Of a stretch of 64,000 bases of DNA, positions 19,839 to 29,170 are shown piece after piece (within the stretch, counting starts at the first letter, position 1; every line of letters begins with the position of its first letter). This DNA is from Gemmatimonadales bacterium (GTDB lineage: Bacteria; Gemmatimonadota; Gemmatimonadetes; Gemmatimonadales; GWC2-71-9): contig JAICWE010000006.1 of NCBI GenBank assembly GCA_025934955.1, positions 1 to 64,000 of the forward strand, given 5' to 3'. Under the pieces are notes generated by a model. It was not told the DNA's origin. It did no database searches and worked only from the letters and a program-made list of their open reading frames with translations. The translations under genes were made by a program, and so were the position numbers.

Positions 19839-21296
19839 TCAGACAAAGTAGTCGCCGACGGTGAGGCCGAAGCGCGCCGGATTGGAGACTTTCACCACCG
19901 AGCGGACGAACGCCCCGCTGCCGTCGGTCTCCGACAGATCGACCGGCCGGCCCGGCGGCGGAACCGTGCCGCCGTCCACGTCGATCGCGATCCGCACCAG
20001 CGGCCGATTGAGATGCTGGCCCTCCGGGTTGGGCGCGTAGACCACCCCCACCTCGAGTGTGTCGAGGATGACGCAGGTGCCGACCGGGTAGATGCCGATC
20101 AGGTTGATCAGGGCCTTCACCAGCACCAGGTCGTAGCCGCGCTTCGGGTTCTCCCACATCTCGCGCAGCACCTGGTCCGGCTCGATCGGCACCGTCTGGT
20201 AGCTGCGCCGCGTGGTCGCCGCGTCGAAGCCGTCGGCCACGGCGACGATCCGGGAGAAGATGCCGAGCTCGCGCGGCCGCACGGTACGGGGATAGCCGGT
20301 CAGGTCGGTCTTCATGTGGTGCTCGAACGCGGTGAGAATCGAGCGATAGGGGATCTCGTCGTAGCCGCGTAGCCCGAACAGCGTCAGGGCGCCGAGCCAC
20401 GGATGCGCCTGCATGGCGAACCACTCGCGCTCGTCGAGGCCGCCGGCCTTGTTGAGGATCTCGAGCGGCACCCGCGCCTTGCCGATGTCGTGCATCAGCG
20501 CGGTCATGCCGAGATCGTAGAGCTGGAGCTTGGAGAAGCCGAGCTTCTTGCCCAGCGCGACGGAGAAGATGCAGACGTTCACCGAGTGGGTGAAGGTGTA
20601 CTCGTCGTAGTCGCGGAGGGTGGTGAGTCCCACCAGCGACGTCTCGTTGTTGAGCACCTGATCCACGATCATCTGCACCGCGCGCTTCACCCGCTTCACA
20701 CCGGTCGCGCGGCCCATGCGGACGCTGGTGATGACGTCACGGGTGACGGCGACGCCCTGCGCGTAGGTCCGCTTGGCGACCTCGCGCTGCCGCTCGATGT
20801 CGTCCAGGGTCTCCGGCGCCACCGTCGCGCGCTCGACGTCGAGGTGTCCGACGTCCGCCGCCGCGAGCCGCTCGTGCAGCTCCTCGAACAGCTCGGTATC
20901 CGTGCCCTTCGCGGACAGGCTGAGCAGGATGCTGAGGAACGCCTGCCATTCTCGGCGGTCGACGCCGGCGTGCACCCGCAGCACGCCGATGTCGAAGCCG
21001 CGGAACAGCGCGAGCATATGGCTGAACGAGGCGTAGTTGTCCAGCTCGAGGCGGAGGCGGGTCTGATTGACGAAGATGAAATCGCCGGCGAGCCGGATCT
21101 CCAGCGGACTCTCGACCGCCAGGAGGTGCTGGGCCGAGGCGCCAAGATCGTCGAGCGACTTCTGCACCGTGGCGTTCTCGACCGGATAGAGCTTGAGACT
21201 GCGGAGCGCGGCGTAGAGCGTGAGCAGGAGCCCGCGCCCGCCCGAGCGCATCAGCGCGTCACCGGAGAGCTGGGTGTCGGGCGACGCGCCGGTCAC
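19839..21296 (-). CDS. HD-GYP-domain protein with YP-N type N-terminal domain
   Basis: 485 residues. Residues about 15-140 form a domain of unknown function (ALRSLKLYPVENATVQKSL, then a stretch ending REWQAFLSILLSL) that resembles the N-terminus of the HEAT protein encoded just upstream. Residues about 200-400 are an HD-GYP-like phosphohydrolase domain with HSVNVCIFSVALGKKLG, LMHDIGKARVP and HPWLGALTLF. The GYP signature reads HHMKTDLTGYP in place of the usual HHExxDGxGYP, so one metal-ligand residue and a glycine differ. A role as a c-di-GMP phosphodiesterase or as a degenerate effector is inference. GTG start overlapping the HEAT gene stop. Confidence 0.85.
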   Translation of the reverse strand: MTGASPDTQLSGDALMRSGGRGLLLTLYAALRSLKLYPVENATVQKSLDDLGASAQHLLAVESPLEIRLAGDFIFVNQTRLRLELDNYASFSHMLALFRGFDIGVLRVHAGVDRREWQAFLSILLSLSAKGTDTELFEELHERLAAADVGHLDVERATVAPETLDDIERQREVAKRTYAQGVAVTRDVITSVRMGRATGVKRVKRAVQMIVDQVLNNETSLVGLTTLRDYDEYTFTHSVNVCIFSVALGKKLGFSKLQLYDLGMTALMHDIGKARVPLEILNKAGGLDEREWFAMQAHPWLGALTLFGLRGYDEIPYRSILTAFEHHMKTDLTGYPRTVRPRELGIFSRIVAVADGFDAATTRRSYQTVPIEPDQVLREMWENPKRGYDLVLVKALINLIGIYPVGTCVILDTLEVGVVYAPNPEGQHLNRPLVRIAIDVDGGTVPPPGRPVDLSETDGSGAFVRSVVKVSNPARFGLTVGDYFV

Positions 21297-22965
21297 GCGC
21301 CGGCCTCGCGGAGCGCGCGGCTCACCGCGCTTCTGACCACCAGCTCCTTGTCGTCGGCGGCGCGCTGGAGCAGTGCGCGGGCTTCGGCCGTGCGGATCTT
21401 GGCGATCGCCATGGCGGCGCAGGCGCGGGTCTCGGGCGGGTAGCGGTAGCCGATCAGCCCGCGGCCCAGCAGCATCCCCTCCAGCTGCTGGAGCCCGGGC
21501 CCGCCCGCGATGGCGCCGTACGCCTCGAAGAACGCCATCTTCTCCGTCAGGTCCAGCTCCTTCACGTGTTTCCCGGCCACCACCGTCTCCACCCGCCGGA
21601 GCGCGCCCTTGAATCCCCGCGCGCCGCACGCCCGCACCGCGGCGAGGCGCACCAGCCGATCGTCGTCGTCGATCGCGCGCTCGAGGTGCTGCAGCGCCCC
21701 GGCGGTGCCGATCTCGTTCAGCGCCTGCACCGCCGCGAGCCGCACCGACGCGTCGGCGTGGCCCAGGGTGTCACCCAGTCCGGCCACCGCGCCCTGCAGC
21801 TTGAGCCGGCCGCAGATCGCGACCACGCCCGCGAGCGCCTCGGACTCCGGCAGTCGCAGCAGCCGCAGCACCTCCGGCTGGTGCGCCGTGGCAAGGCGGT
21901 CCGCGGCCTGCTCGAGCAGTTGGCGTACCGCCGGCGTCGCGACCATCGGCAGCGCGGCCACGATCGGCTCGAGCGCCGCGGGACGCAGCTCCTTCAACAG
22001 CTCGTTCACGTCGGCATCGTCCGGACGCACGCTGGCCTCGTCGAGCGCCTGCACCAGCTGGCGGACGATCGTCGGCTCGCTCAGCTGGGCGTCGAACTGC
22101 GCCAGCTGGGCCCGGTGCGCCGGGTCGAGCGACGGCGTGCGCGCCGCGAGCGTGCGGGTTTCCCGCAGCACCGCGGCCACGGTGCGGAATTCGTTCTTGT
22201 TGAGCAGGTTCGGGAAGAGGTGCTCGACGATGCCGATGATCTCGCCGCGCACCTGCGCGTCGCCGTGGCCCTCGAAGATGTCGTACAGCGCGGCGAGGGC
22301 GGAGCTGCGCACGTCGCGCCGGTACTCCTTGCCCACCTCGTCGACGACGTACTGGATCTCGGCTTCGTCGAGGAAGTAGAGCGTGGAGTCGAAGTCATCG
22401 AGATCGACGACACCCTTCGGGCGCGGCGCCTCCCGCTCCTGCTCGACCACGGCGCGCCGCTGCTCCGGGGCCACCTCCGCCGCCGGCGCCGCCGCCGGCG
22501 TCTGCTCGTCGCCGAACGCCTCGGCAAACTGGTACTGGATGTAGGCGAACTCCCGCTCCCAGAGCAGCGTCAGCAGATCGTCGCCCGCATCGGCGGGGAG
22601 GAACCGCGCGCGATTCACCAGTTCCAGGAACGCCACGATCTCCTCGTCCTGCGCGCCGCGGCGCAGCGTGAGGCTGCGCATGCCGTCCTTGAACAGCCAC
22701 CACGCCAGACTCTCCGTCTTGGTCGGCTGGTGGTAGACGACCTCGTCCTCCCAGTGGAAATCCGTCTCCACCACCTGCAGCGTGATCTCGTCGGTCAGCG
22801 CCCACAGCGGCTCGAACGCCGAGCGCACGCCGGCGATGGCGCGCTGGTAGATCGGATTGTTGGGGAGATAGATCTGAAAGGCGCGGAGTGCCTTCACCAC
22901 ACTCTGCACCACGTCGCTGATCGCGGCGGCGACGGGCGACGCGGTCTCCTGCCCCGTCCCCGCCG

Positions 22966-22969
<4 letters not shown>
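21293..22969 (-). CDS. HEAT-repeat protein with YP-N type N-terminal domain
   Basis: 558 residues from ATG 22969, which overlaps the trpB stop. The N-terminal 160 or so residues ([21 protein letters not shown] through [17 protein letters not shown]) resemble the N-terminal domain of the HD-GYP protein downstream. An Ala/Glu-rich linker follows. The C-terminal two thirds are helical repeats of HEAT type, clearest in [37 protein letters not shown] and [22 protein letters not shown] arrays bind proteins, so a scaffold or adaptor for its neighbour is plausible. No catalytic motif is seen and the function is unknown. Confidence 0.8.
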
Positions 22970-24145
<1,176 letters not shown>

Positions 24146-24168
<23 letters not shown>

Positions 24169-24313
24169 CGACCGCCTCCAGGGAACGACGGACCCGTTCG
24201 GGGTCCTTGATACCGGATTGGGATTCGACGCCGGAAGTTACATCGAGGGGCGCGGTCGAGACGAGGGCGGCCGGCACGCCGGCGGTTTCCGGCGCGACGC
24301 CGAAACCGGTCAC
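24146..24313 (-). pseudogene. trpF: C-terminal remnant of phosphoribosylanthranilate isomerase
   Basis: The 55-codon frame from GTG 24313 reads VTGFGVAPETAGVPAALV, then [20 protein letters not shown]. The latter part matches the phosphate-binding C-terminal end of TrpF (typically VDVSSGVES.PGxKDPxR). TrpF is about 200 residues, and the trpC-trpB gap is only about 150 bases, so roughly the first 70% of the gene is missing. The frame is still open and begins right after the trpC stop (TGAGGTG), so a short peptide could be made, but it lacks the catalytic residues. trpF is either elsewhere or replaced by a bifunctional PriA/HisA-type isomerase. Confidence 0.75.
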
Positions 24314-24314
24314 C

Positions 24315-25103
24315 TCAACGGCCACGGCGCGACACGCCGGCCAGCGCGCCAAGCAGCGCGGCGGGATCGTCCGCCCGGGAGAGCGCCGTACCGATCAGCA
24401 CGGCGTCGGCGCCGAACCCGGCGGCGCGTTCGACGTCGGCACGCGTCGCCATGCCGCTTTCGGCGACGGCGACGCAGTCGGCCGGCACGGCGCGGAGCAG
24501 CGCCCACGCCGCCGCGACGTCGATCTCGAAGGTGTCGAGATCGCGGCTGTTGACGCCCACGATGCCGCCGCCGGCGCCGAGCGCAATGTCCAGCTCACGG
24601 CGGTCGTGCACCTCGATCAGCGCCTCGAGTCCCGCGCCGTGCGCCGCCGACAGCAGCGCTCGCAACCGCGCCGGCGCCAGCGCCCGCACGATCAGCAGCA
24701 CCGCCGCCGCGCCGGCCGCGCGGGCCTCGACGATCTGCTCCTCTGCGAGAATGAAATCCTTCCGCAGGAGCGGCACCCCTCCCCGCGCCGCCGCGGCGCG
24801 GAGATCCGCCACCGATCCGCCGAAGTGCGGGCCGTCGGTCAGCACCGAGATCGCCGCGGCGCCGCCGGCGGCATACCGCGCCGCCTGCTCCGCCGGATCG
24901 AGCGCTTCGTTGATCGCGCCCGCCGACGGGGACCGCCGCTTCACCTCCGCGACGACCGCGACCGCCTCGCGGCGGAGCGCCGCGCCGAACGGCGGCGGCA
25001 CCGCGGCGTCCGCCGCTTCGCGCTCCAGCGCCGCGCGCCGATGGCGCAGCGCCGGGAGCGTTCGCCGAGTCGCGTCCAGAATCAGATCGAGCGTCGTTGC
25101 CAT
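24315..25103 (-). CDS. trpC: Indole-3-glycerol phosphate synthase
   Basis: 262 residues, a (beta/alpha)8 enzyme that cyclises CdRP to indole-3-glycerol phosphate. Conserved: VVAEVKRRSPSAGAINE with the catalytic lysine, AISVLTDGPHFGGSVADLRA, LLRKDFILAEEQIVEARAAG, EALIEVHDRRELDIAL, GVNSRDLDTFEID and AESGM. The C-terminus is complete. It diverges from lexA across 71 bases and is separated from trpD by lexA on the other strand. The trpF remnant starts just after its stop. Confidence 0.96.
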   Translation of the reverse strand: MATTLDLILDATRRTLPALRHRRAALEREAADAAVPPPFGAALRREAVAVVAEVKRRSPSAGAINEALDPAEQAARYAAGGAAAISVLTDGPHFGGSVADLRAAAARGGVPLLRKDFILAEEQIVEARAAGAAAVLLIVRALAPARLRALLSAAHGAGLEALIEVHDRRELDIALGAGGGIVGVNSRDLDTFEIDVAAAWALLRAVPADCVAVAESGMATRADVERAAGFGADAVLIGTALSRADDPAALLGALAGVSRRGR

Positions 25104-25104
25104 C

Positions 25105-25133
25105 TTGCCCTTCGGGCCGTCTTCGGGTAACGT
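25105..25133 (+). promoter_or_regulatory. Candidate lexA promoter
   Basis: TTGCCC (25105-25110), a 17-base spacer and TAACGT (25128-25133). Transcription would start near 25140, inside the candidate LexA operator, and leave a leader of about 35 bases that contains the GGGAG ribosome binding site before the ATG at 25175. Confidence 0.5.
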
Positions 25134-25134
25134 A

Positions 25135-25149
25135 GTTCGGACTCTATTC
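25135..25149 (+). promoter_or_regulatory. Candidate LexA operator, direct repeat GTTC-N7-ATTC
   Basis: GTTC at 25135-25138 and ATTC at 25146-25149 are separated by exactly seven bases, one mismatch from the GTTC-N7-GTTC operator known from alphaproteobacterial LexA. It overlaps the expected lexA start site, as autorepression would need, and also lies in the upstream region of the divergent trpC gene. No LexA box is known to me for this lineage, so this is a proposal. Confidence 0.4.
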
Positions 25150-25174
25150 GGTCAACAGCTCTCCGGGAGCCCCG

Positions 25175-25783
25175 ATGCCGCTCACCAGGCGCCAAAGCGA
25201 AATCCTCGAATACCTGCGCGGGCACATCGCCGATCAGGGCTACGCACCGAGCTTCGAGGAAATCGCCGAGCACTTCACCTTCCAGTCGCTCGCCACGGTT
25301 CACGAGCACCTCACCAATCTCGAGCGCAAAGGCTACATCCGGCGCGCGTACAACGAGAGCCGCTCCATCGAGGTGCTGCCGCCGCGCGGCACCGTACAGG
25401 CCTCCGAGATTCCGCTGCTCGGCACCGTGGCCGCCGGTATGCCGATCGAATCGCTCATGCACCAGGAATCGATCGCCGTGCCGGACGGCATGCTCCCCCG
25501 GCGCGGGCCCAACTACGCGCTCCGGGTCCAGGGCCAGTCCATGATCGACGAGCATATCCTCGACGGTGACTACGTCGTGGTGCACGGCAAGCAGAAGGCG
25601 GAGAATGGCGAGATGGTCATCGCGCTCGTGAACGGCGCCGAGGCCACGGTGAAGAAGTTCTACCGCGAGCCGGGCGGCTGGATCCGCCTTCAGCCGGCCA
25701 ATCCCACCATGCAGCCGCTGCGCTACCAGGAGCGCGAGGTGCTGATCCAGGGCATCGTCGTCGGCGTCATCCGGAAGTACTGA
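25175..25783 (+). CDS. lexA: LexA SOS repressor/autopeptidase
   Basis: 202 residues, normal length. An N-terminal winged helix (about 1-65; PSFEEIAEHFTFQSLATVHEHL) is followed by the cleavage site Ala87-Gly88 in GTVAAGMPIE, and then the S24 peptidase-like domain with the catalytic serine in VQGQSMIDEHI near 122 and lysine in ATVKKFYRE near 160. All residues needed for RecA-stimulated self-cleavage are present. The recognition helix differs from the E. coli type, in line with a non-CTGT operator. A GGGAG site precedes the ATG. The gene sits against the grain of the trp genes, and its end overlaps trpD by 17 bases. Confidence 0.95.
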   Translation: MPLTRRQSEILEYLRGHIADQGYAPSFEEIAEHFTFQSLATVHEHLTNLERKGYIRRAYNESRSIEVLPPRGTVQASEIPLLGTVAAGMPIESLMHQESIAVPDGMLPRRGPNYALRVQGQSMIDEHILDGDYVVVHGKQKAENGEMVIALVNGAEATVKKFYREPGGWIRLQPANPTMQPLRYQEREVLIQGIVVGVIRKY

Positions 25784-26807
25784 CCGGCCGCCGGAGTCGC
25801 TCCAGCGCGGCCGCGGCGCTCCCGTCGTCCAGCGCTGCGGCCGCGCGGCCCACCGCCTCCTCGAAGCTCCATCCCCGCCCCGCCACATAGAGCGCCGCCC
25901 CGGCGTTCAGCACCACCGCGGCCCGCTCGACGGGCGCGCCGCGGCCGGCGAGCACCGCCTCGATGCGCGCGGCGTTCTCCGCCGGCTCACCGCCCGCGAG
26001 CGGCGTCAGATCGTCGTGCCCCAGCCCGAGAGGGGCAGGGTCGAGCCGCCACTCCCGCACGGTCCCGTCGCAAACTTCCCACACGCGCGTTCCGCCCGCC
26101 GGACTCACCTCGTCCATCCCGATCTCCGCCGAGAGCACCAGCGCGTGCGCACTGCCCAGCTCGGCGAGCGCGCCGGCCACGATCGGCCCGCGGTCCGGGT
26201 CGGCGACACCGATCACCTGCCGCCGGACGCCGGCGGGATTGAGCAGCGGCCCGAGCAGATTCATCACCGTCGGCACGCCGAGCTCCCGTCGCGCCGCCGC
26301 CACGTGGCGCATCGCCGGGTGATAGGTCGGCGCGAACAGGAACACGATCCCGGCCGCGGCGAACCGCTCCGCCGCGCGCGCCGGCGACAGCGCGATGTCG
26401 ACGCCGAGCGCCTCGAGCACGTCGGCCGAGCCGGAGCGGGAGGTGTAGCTCCGGTTACCGTGCTTCGCGACCGGAACGCCGGCGCCGGCAACGGCGAATG
26501 CCGCCGCAGTCGAGATGTTGAGCGTGCCGACCCGCCCGCCGCCGGTGCCGCAGGTGTCGACCGCGCCGTCCGCCGCGACGGCAAGCGGCACCATCGCGCC
26601 GCGCATGGCGCGGACGAGACCGGCGAGCTCGGCCGCGGTTTCGCCCTTTACTCTCAGCGCCATCAGGAGCGCGGCGATCTGCGCCTCCGTCGCCTCGCCC
26701 CGCAGCACGACGTCGAACGCCCCGGCCGCCGCGTCCTGCGTGAGCGAGGCGCCGTGCGCGAGGCGTCGAATGGCGTAGCTGAGCGGGGGCTCGGCGGCGA
26801 AGGTCAC
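25767..26807 (-). CDS. trpD: Anthranilate phosphoribosyltransferase
   Basis: 346 residues. It joins anthranilate and PRPP. The PRPP-binding DTCGTGGGRVGTLNISTAAA stretch is near residue 85, with KHGNRSYTSRSGSADVLEALG, a TYHPAMRHVAAARRELG stretch and NLLGPLLNPAG all present. GTG start at 26807. It is the first gene of the minus-strand trp run, but lexA, convergent with it, separates it from trpC. trpE and trpG are not in the window. Confidence 0.95.
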   Translation of the reverse strand: MTFAAEPPLSYAIRRLAHGASLTQDAAAGAFDVVLRGEATEAQIAALLMALRVKGETAAELAGLVRAMRGAMVPLAVAADGAVDTCGTGGGRVGTLNISTAAAFAVAGAGVPVAKHGNRSYTSRSGSADVLEALGVDIALSPARAAERFAAAGIVFLFAPTYHPAMRHVAAARRELGVPTVMNLLGPLLNPAGVRRQVIGVADPDRGPIVAGALAELGSAHALVLSAEIGMDEVSPAGGTRVWEVCDGTVREWRLDPAPLGLGHDDLTPLAGGEPAENAARIEAVLAGRGAPVERAAVVLNAGAALYVAGRGWSFEEAVGRAAAALDDGSAAAALERLRRPVSTSG

Positions 26808-26817
26808 AGGCGTCGGG

Positions 26818-26848
26818 ATTGTAGGGGGCGGAACTGCGCTTTTCTCAA
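26818..26848 (-). promoter_or_regulatory. Candidate trpD promoter
   Basis: On the minus strand TTGAGA (26843-26848), a 19-base spacer and TACAAT (26818-26823), ending 10 bases before the GTG start of trpD. The spacer is longer than ideal. The start site would leave a leader of only a few bases, so there is no room for a leader-peptide attenuator or T-box. Confidence 0.4.
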
Positions 26849-26870
26849 ATCTGACAAGGATTTGCGCTGC

Positions 26871-26899
26871 TTGCCAGCCCCCCCGGCCGAAACTAGATT
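26871..26899 (+). promoter_or_regulatory. truA-pur operon promoter, leaderless type
   Basis: TTGCCA (26871-26876), a 17-base spacer, then TAGATT (26894-26899). Eight bases separate the -10 from the truA ATG at 26908, so the expected start site is at or one or two bases before the A of the start codon. No ribosome binding site exists upstream of truA. It is the only clear promoter before the 13-gene run to purK. Confidence 0.6.
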
Positions 26900-26907
26900 C
26901 TCGCCCG

Positions 26908-27717
26908 ATGAGCCGGAGCTTTCTCGCGCTGCTCCACTACGATGGCGGCGACTTCATCGGCTGGCAGCGGCAACGGGCCGGACGGTCGGTGCAGGCGGAG
27001 TTGGAGCAGGTGCTCGAGCGCCTCTTCGGCCGCCGGCAGCCGGCGCATGCCGCCGGCCGCACCGACGCCGGCGTCCACGCGCTCGGCATGGGCGTGAGTT
27101 TCACCGCCCCGATTCGTTGGGAGTCCGCGGCCCTGCTCCGCGCTCTCAACGCGCTGCTGCCGCGCGACTGCTGGGTCGAATCGGTGCGTCAGATGGAGCC
27201 CGGGTTCCACGCGCGGAAGAGCGCGGTCGCGCGGCGCTATCGCTACGACGTCGGCACCGATGCCGCGGCCCGGTCCCCCTTCCGCCATCGTTGGGAGTGG
27301 GCGCTGTCCCGGCCGCTCGACTCGGCTGCGCTCGATGCAGCCGCCGCCCTCATTCGCGGCGAGCACGACTTCCGCGCCTTCGCCGTCAGGGGCGAGCCGA
27401 AGCCGCACTGGCGCTCTCGCATCGCCGTCGCCGAGTGGGAGCCGCGGCCCGGCGACACCGGCTTCCGCTTCCACGTCGAAGCCGACCGCTTCCTGCACCA
27501 CATGGTGCGGATGCTCGTCGGGACGATGGTGGACGTCGGTCTGGGGCGTCGGCCGGTGAGCGACATGAACGCGCTGCTCGGCCGCACCGACGACGCCGAC
27601 ACCAGTCCGCCGGCGCCGCCGCAGGGCCTCTTCTTCGTCGGCGCGACCTATCCCCTCGACTGCTACGCCCGCTCCGGCGAGCCGGCGGCAAGGAGTCTGA
27701 CGAATGAGGCGCGGTAG
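26908..27717 (+). CDS. truA: tRNA pseudouridine(38-40) synthase TruA
   Basis: 269 residues. It isomerises uridines 38-40 in the anticodon stem. The catalytic aspartate is in AAGRTDAGVHALG near residue 53; LHYDGGDFIGWQRQ at the N-terminus, ARRYRYDV and FRFHVEADRFLHHMVRMLVG are family stretches. It is the first gene of the plus-strand run and overlaps htrA by 14 bases. Its mRNA probably starts at the ATG. Confidence 0.95.
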   Translation: MSRSFLALLHYDGGDFIGWQRQRAGRSVQAELEQVLERLFGRRQPAHAAGRTDAGVHALGMGVSFTAPIRWESAALLRALNALLPRDCWVESVRQMEPGFHARKSAVARRYRYDVGTDAAARSPFRHRWEWALSRPLDSAALDAAAALIRGEHDFRAFAVRGEPKPHWRSRIAVAEWEPRPGDTGFRFHVEADRFLHHMVRMLVGTMVDVGLGRRPVSDMNALLGRTDDADTSPPAPPQGLFFVGATYPLDCYARSGEPAARSLTNEAR

Positions 27718-29170
27718 CGCACGGCTGGGATTCCTCGCTCTCGCATCGGCCGCCGCGCTCGCCGCGTGCGAGCGGCCCGGCGGCGCCCCCGCCGATCCCG
27801 GCATCGCCACCGCATCACTCGGCGCCGAGACGACACAGCACCAGGCGGCCGCGCCGGCCGTCGCGCGCGCCGCCGCGAACCGTGCGACGACCGCGAGCCG
27901 CCGCACCGCGCTGGTGGACGCCACCCAGCGCCTCGCGCCCGCGGTCGTCTCGATCCACGTCGTCGCGCGGCAGCGGGTGGCCAACCGGTCGGGCTTCGAC
28001 CTCTTCTTCCTGCCGCAGCAGGACGAGCAGGTGATCGAGGGCTACGGCACCGGCTTCGTCTTCCGCTCCGATGGTTACATCATCACCAATCAGCACGTCG
28101 TCGCGGGCGCGGAGAAGATCACCGTGAGCCTCGCCGACGGCTCCGACGTCCCTGGCGAGGTGGTCGGGCAGGATCCGACGACCGATATCGCCGTCGTGCG
28201 GGTCAAGCGCACCGGCCTCTCCACCGCGCCCATCGGCCGCAGCAACGACCTGATGATCGGCGAGTGGGTCGTGGCCCTGGGGAATCCGTATGCGTACCTG
28301 CTTGGCAATTCGGAGCCGACCGTCACCGTCGGCGTGGTGAGCGCCACCGGCCGCAACATCCTCCCCACCGGCGAGCAGCCGGGCCTGTACCTCGACATGA
28401 TCCAGACCGACGCGGCCATCAACCCCGGCAACTCCGGCGGCCCGCTCGCCAACGCCAGCGGCGAGGTGGTCGGCGTCAACTCCTCGATCTTCTCCAGCAG
28501 CGGCGGCTCCATCGGCTTGGGCTTCGCGATTCCGATCGAGCGCGCGACCAGCGTCGCCGAGGAGCTGATCCGGAGCGGTGCCGTGCGGCGCGCCTGGCTC
28601 GGCCTCGACGTCGAGGGCGCGAGCGGCATGCGCGACTGGCGCGCCGCCGGCGGCGTCCCGGTCACCGCGGTCACACCGGACGGTCCCGCCGCGCACGCCG
28701 GCATCAAGCGGGGCGACGTGCTCATCACCGCCAACGGCCACCGCCTCCGCAACTATCTCGACTGGGAAGCGGCGAAGCTCGACTCGCACGTGGGCGACGC
28801 GATCACCGTCACCGTGCGGAGCGGGAGCGACACCGCGGCGCGCCGCATCGTCACCGGCGACCTGCCGACGACCACCGCCGCGAAGGTGACGGTGCTCAAG
28901 AGCATGCAGCTCGTCACCGTGGACGCCGGGATCCGCGCCGAGAAGAACATTCGCAGCCAGCAGGGCGCGCTGATCTTCCACATCGAGCCGGCGGTGAGCC
29001 GGAGTACGGGGCTGCAGGCAGGCGACGTGATCCTCGCGATCAACAACGTGCGGATCCGCGACGCGGCGCAGGTGGCCGAGCTGCTGGGCGCGCTCCCGCC
29101 GCGCCAGGCCATCCGGGTGTACTTCGAGCGCGACGGGCAGATCCTCTTCACCGACCTGGCGTTCGCATGA
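27704..29170 (+). CDS. HtrA/DegP-family serine protease, lipoprotein
   Basis: 488 residues. A lipoprotein signal with lipobox LAAC (Cys22) places it at the cell envelope. The trypsin-like domain carries the triad His (TNQHVVAGA, about 130), Asp (TTDIAVVRV, about 160) and Ser (NPGNSGGPLAN, about 243). Two PDZ domains follow (about 300-375 and 395-485). It probably degrades or chaperones misfolded envelope proteins. It is set between truA (14-base overlap) and purB (ATGA overlap), an unusual partner for purine genes. Confidence 0.9.
   Translation: MRRGSARLGFLALASAAALAACERPGGAPADPGIATASLGAETTQHQAAAPAVARAAANRATTASRRTALVDATQRLAPAVVSIHVVARQRVANRSGFDLFFLPQQDEQVIEGYGTGFVFRSDGYIITNQHVVAGAEKITVSLADGSDVPGEVVGQDPTTDIAVVRVKRTGLSTAPIGRSNDLMIGEWVVALGNPYAYLLGNSEPTVTVGVVSATGRNILPTGEQPGLYLDMIQTDAAINPGNSGGPLANASGEVVGVNSSIFSSSGGSIGLGFAIPIERATSVAEELIRSGAVRRAWLGLDVEGASGMRDWRAAGGVPVTAVTPDGPAAHAGIKRGDVLITANGHRLRNYLDWEAAKLDSHVGDAITVTVRSGSDTAARRIVTGDLPTTTAAKVTVLKSMQLVTVDAGIRAEKNIRSQQGALIFHIEPAVSRSTGLQAGDVILAINNVRIRDAAQVAELLGALPPRQAIRVYFERDGQILFTDLAFA

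Noticed and set aside
26808-26907. Tryptophan attenuator or T-box before trpD
   Set aside because: The likely start site is within a few bases of the trpD GTG; no Trp-rich leader peptide or terminator hairpin is present.
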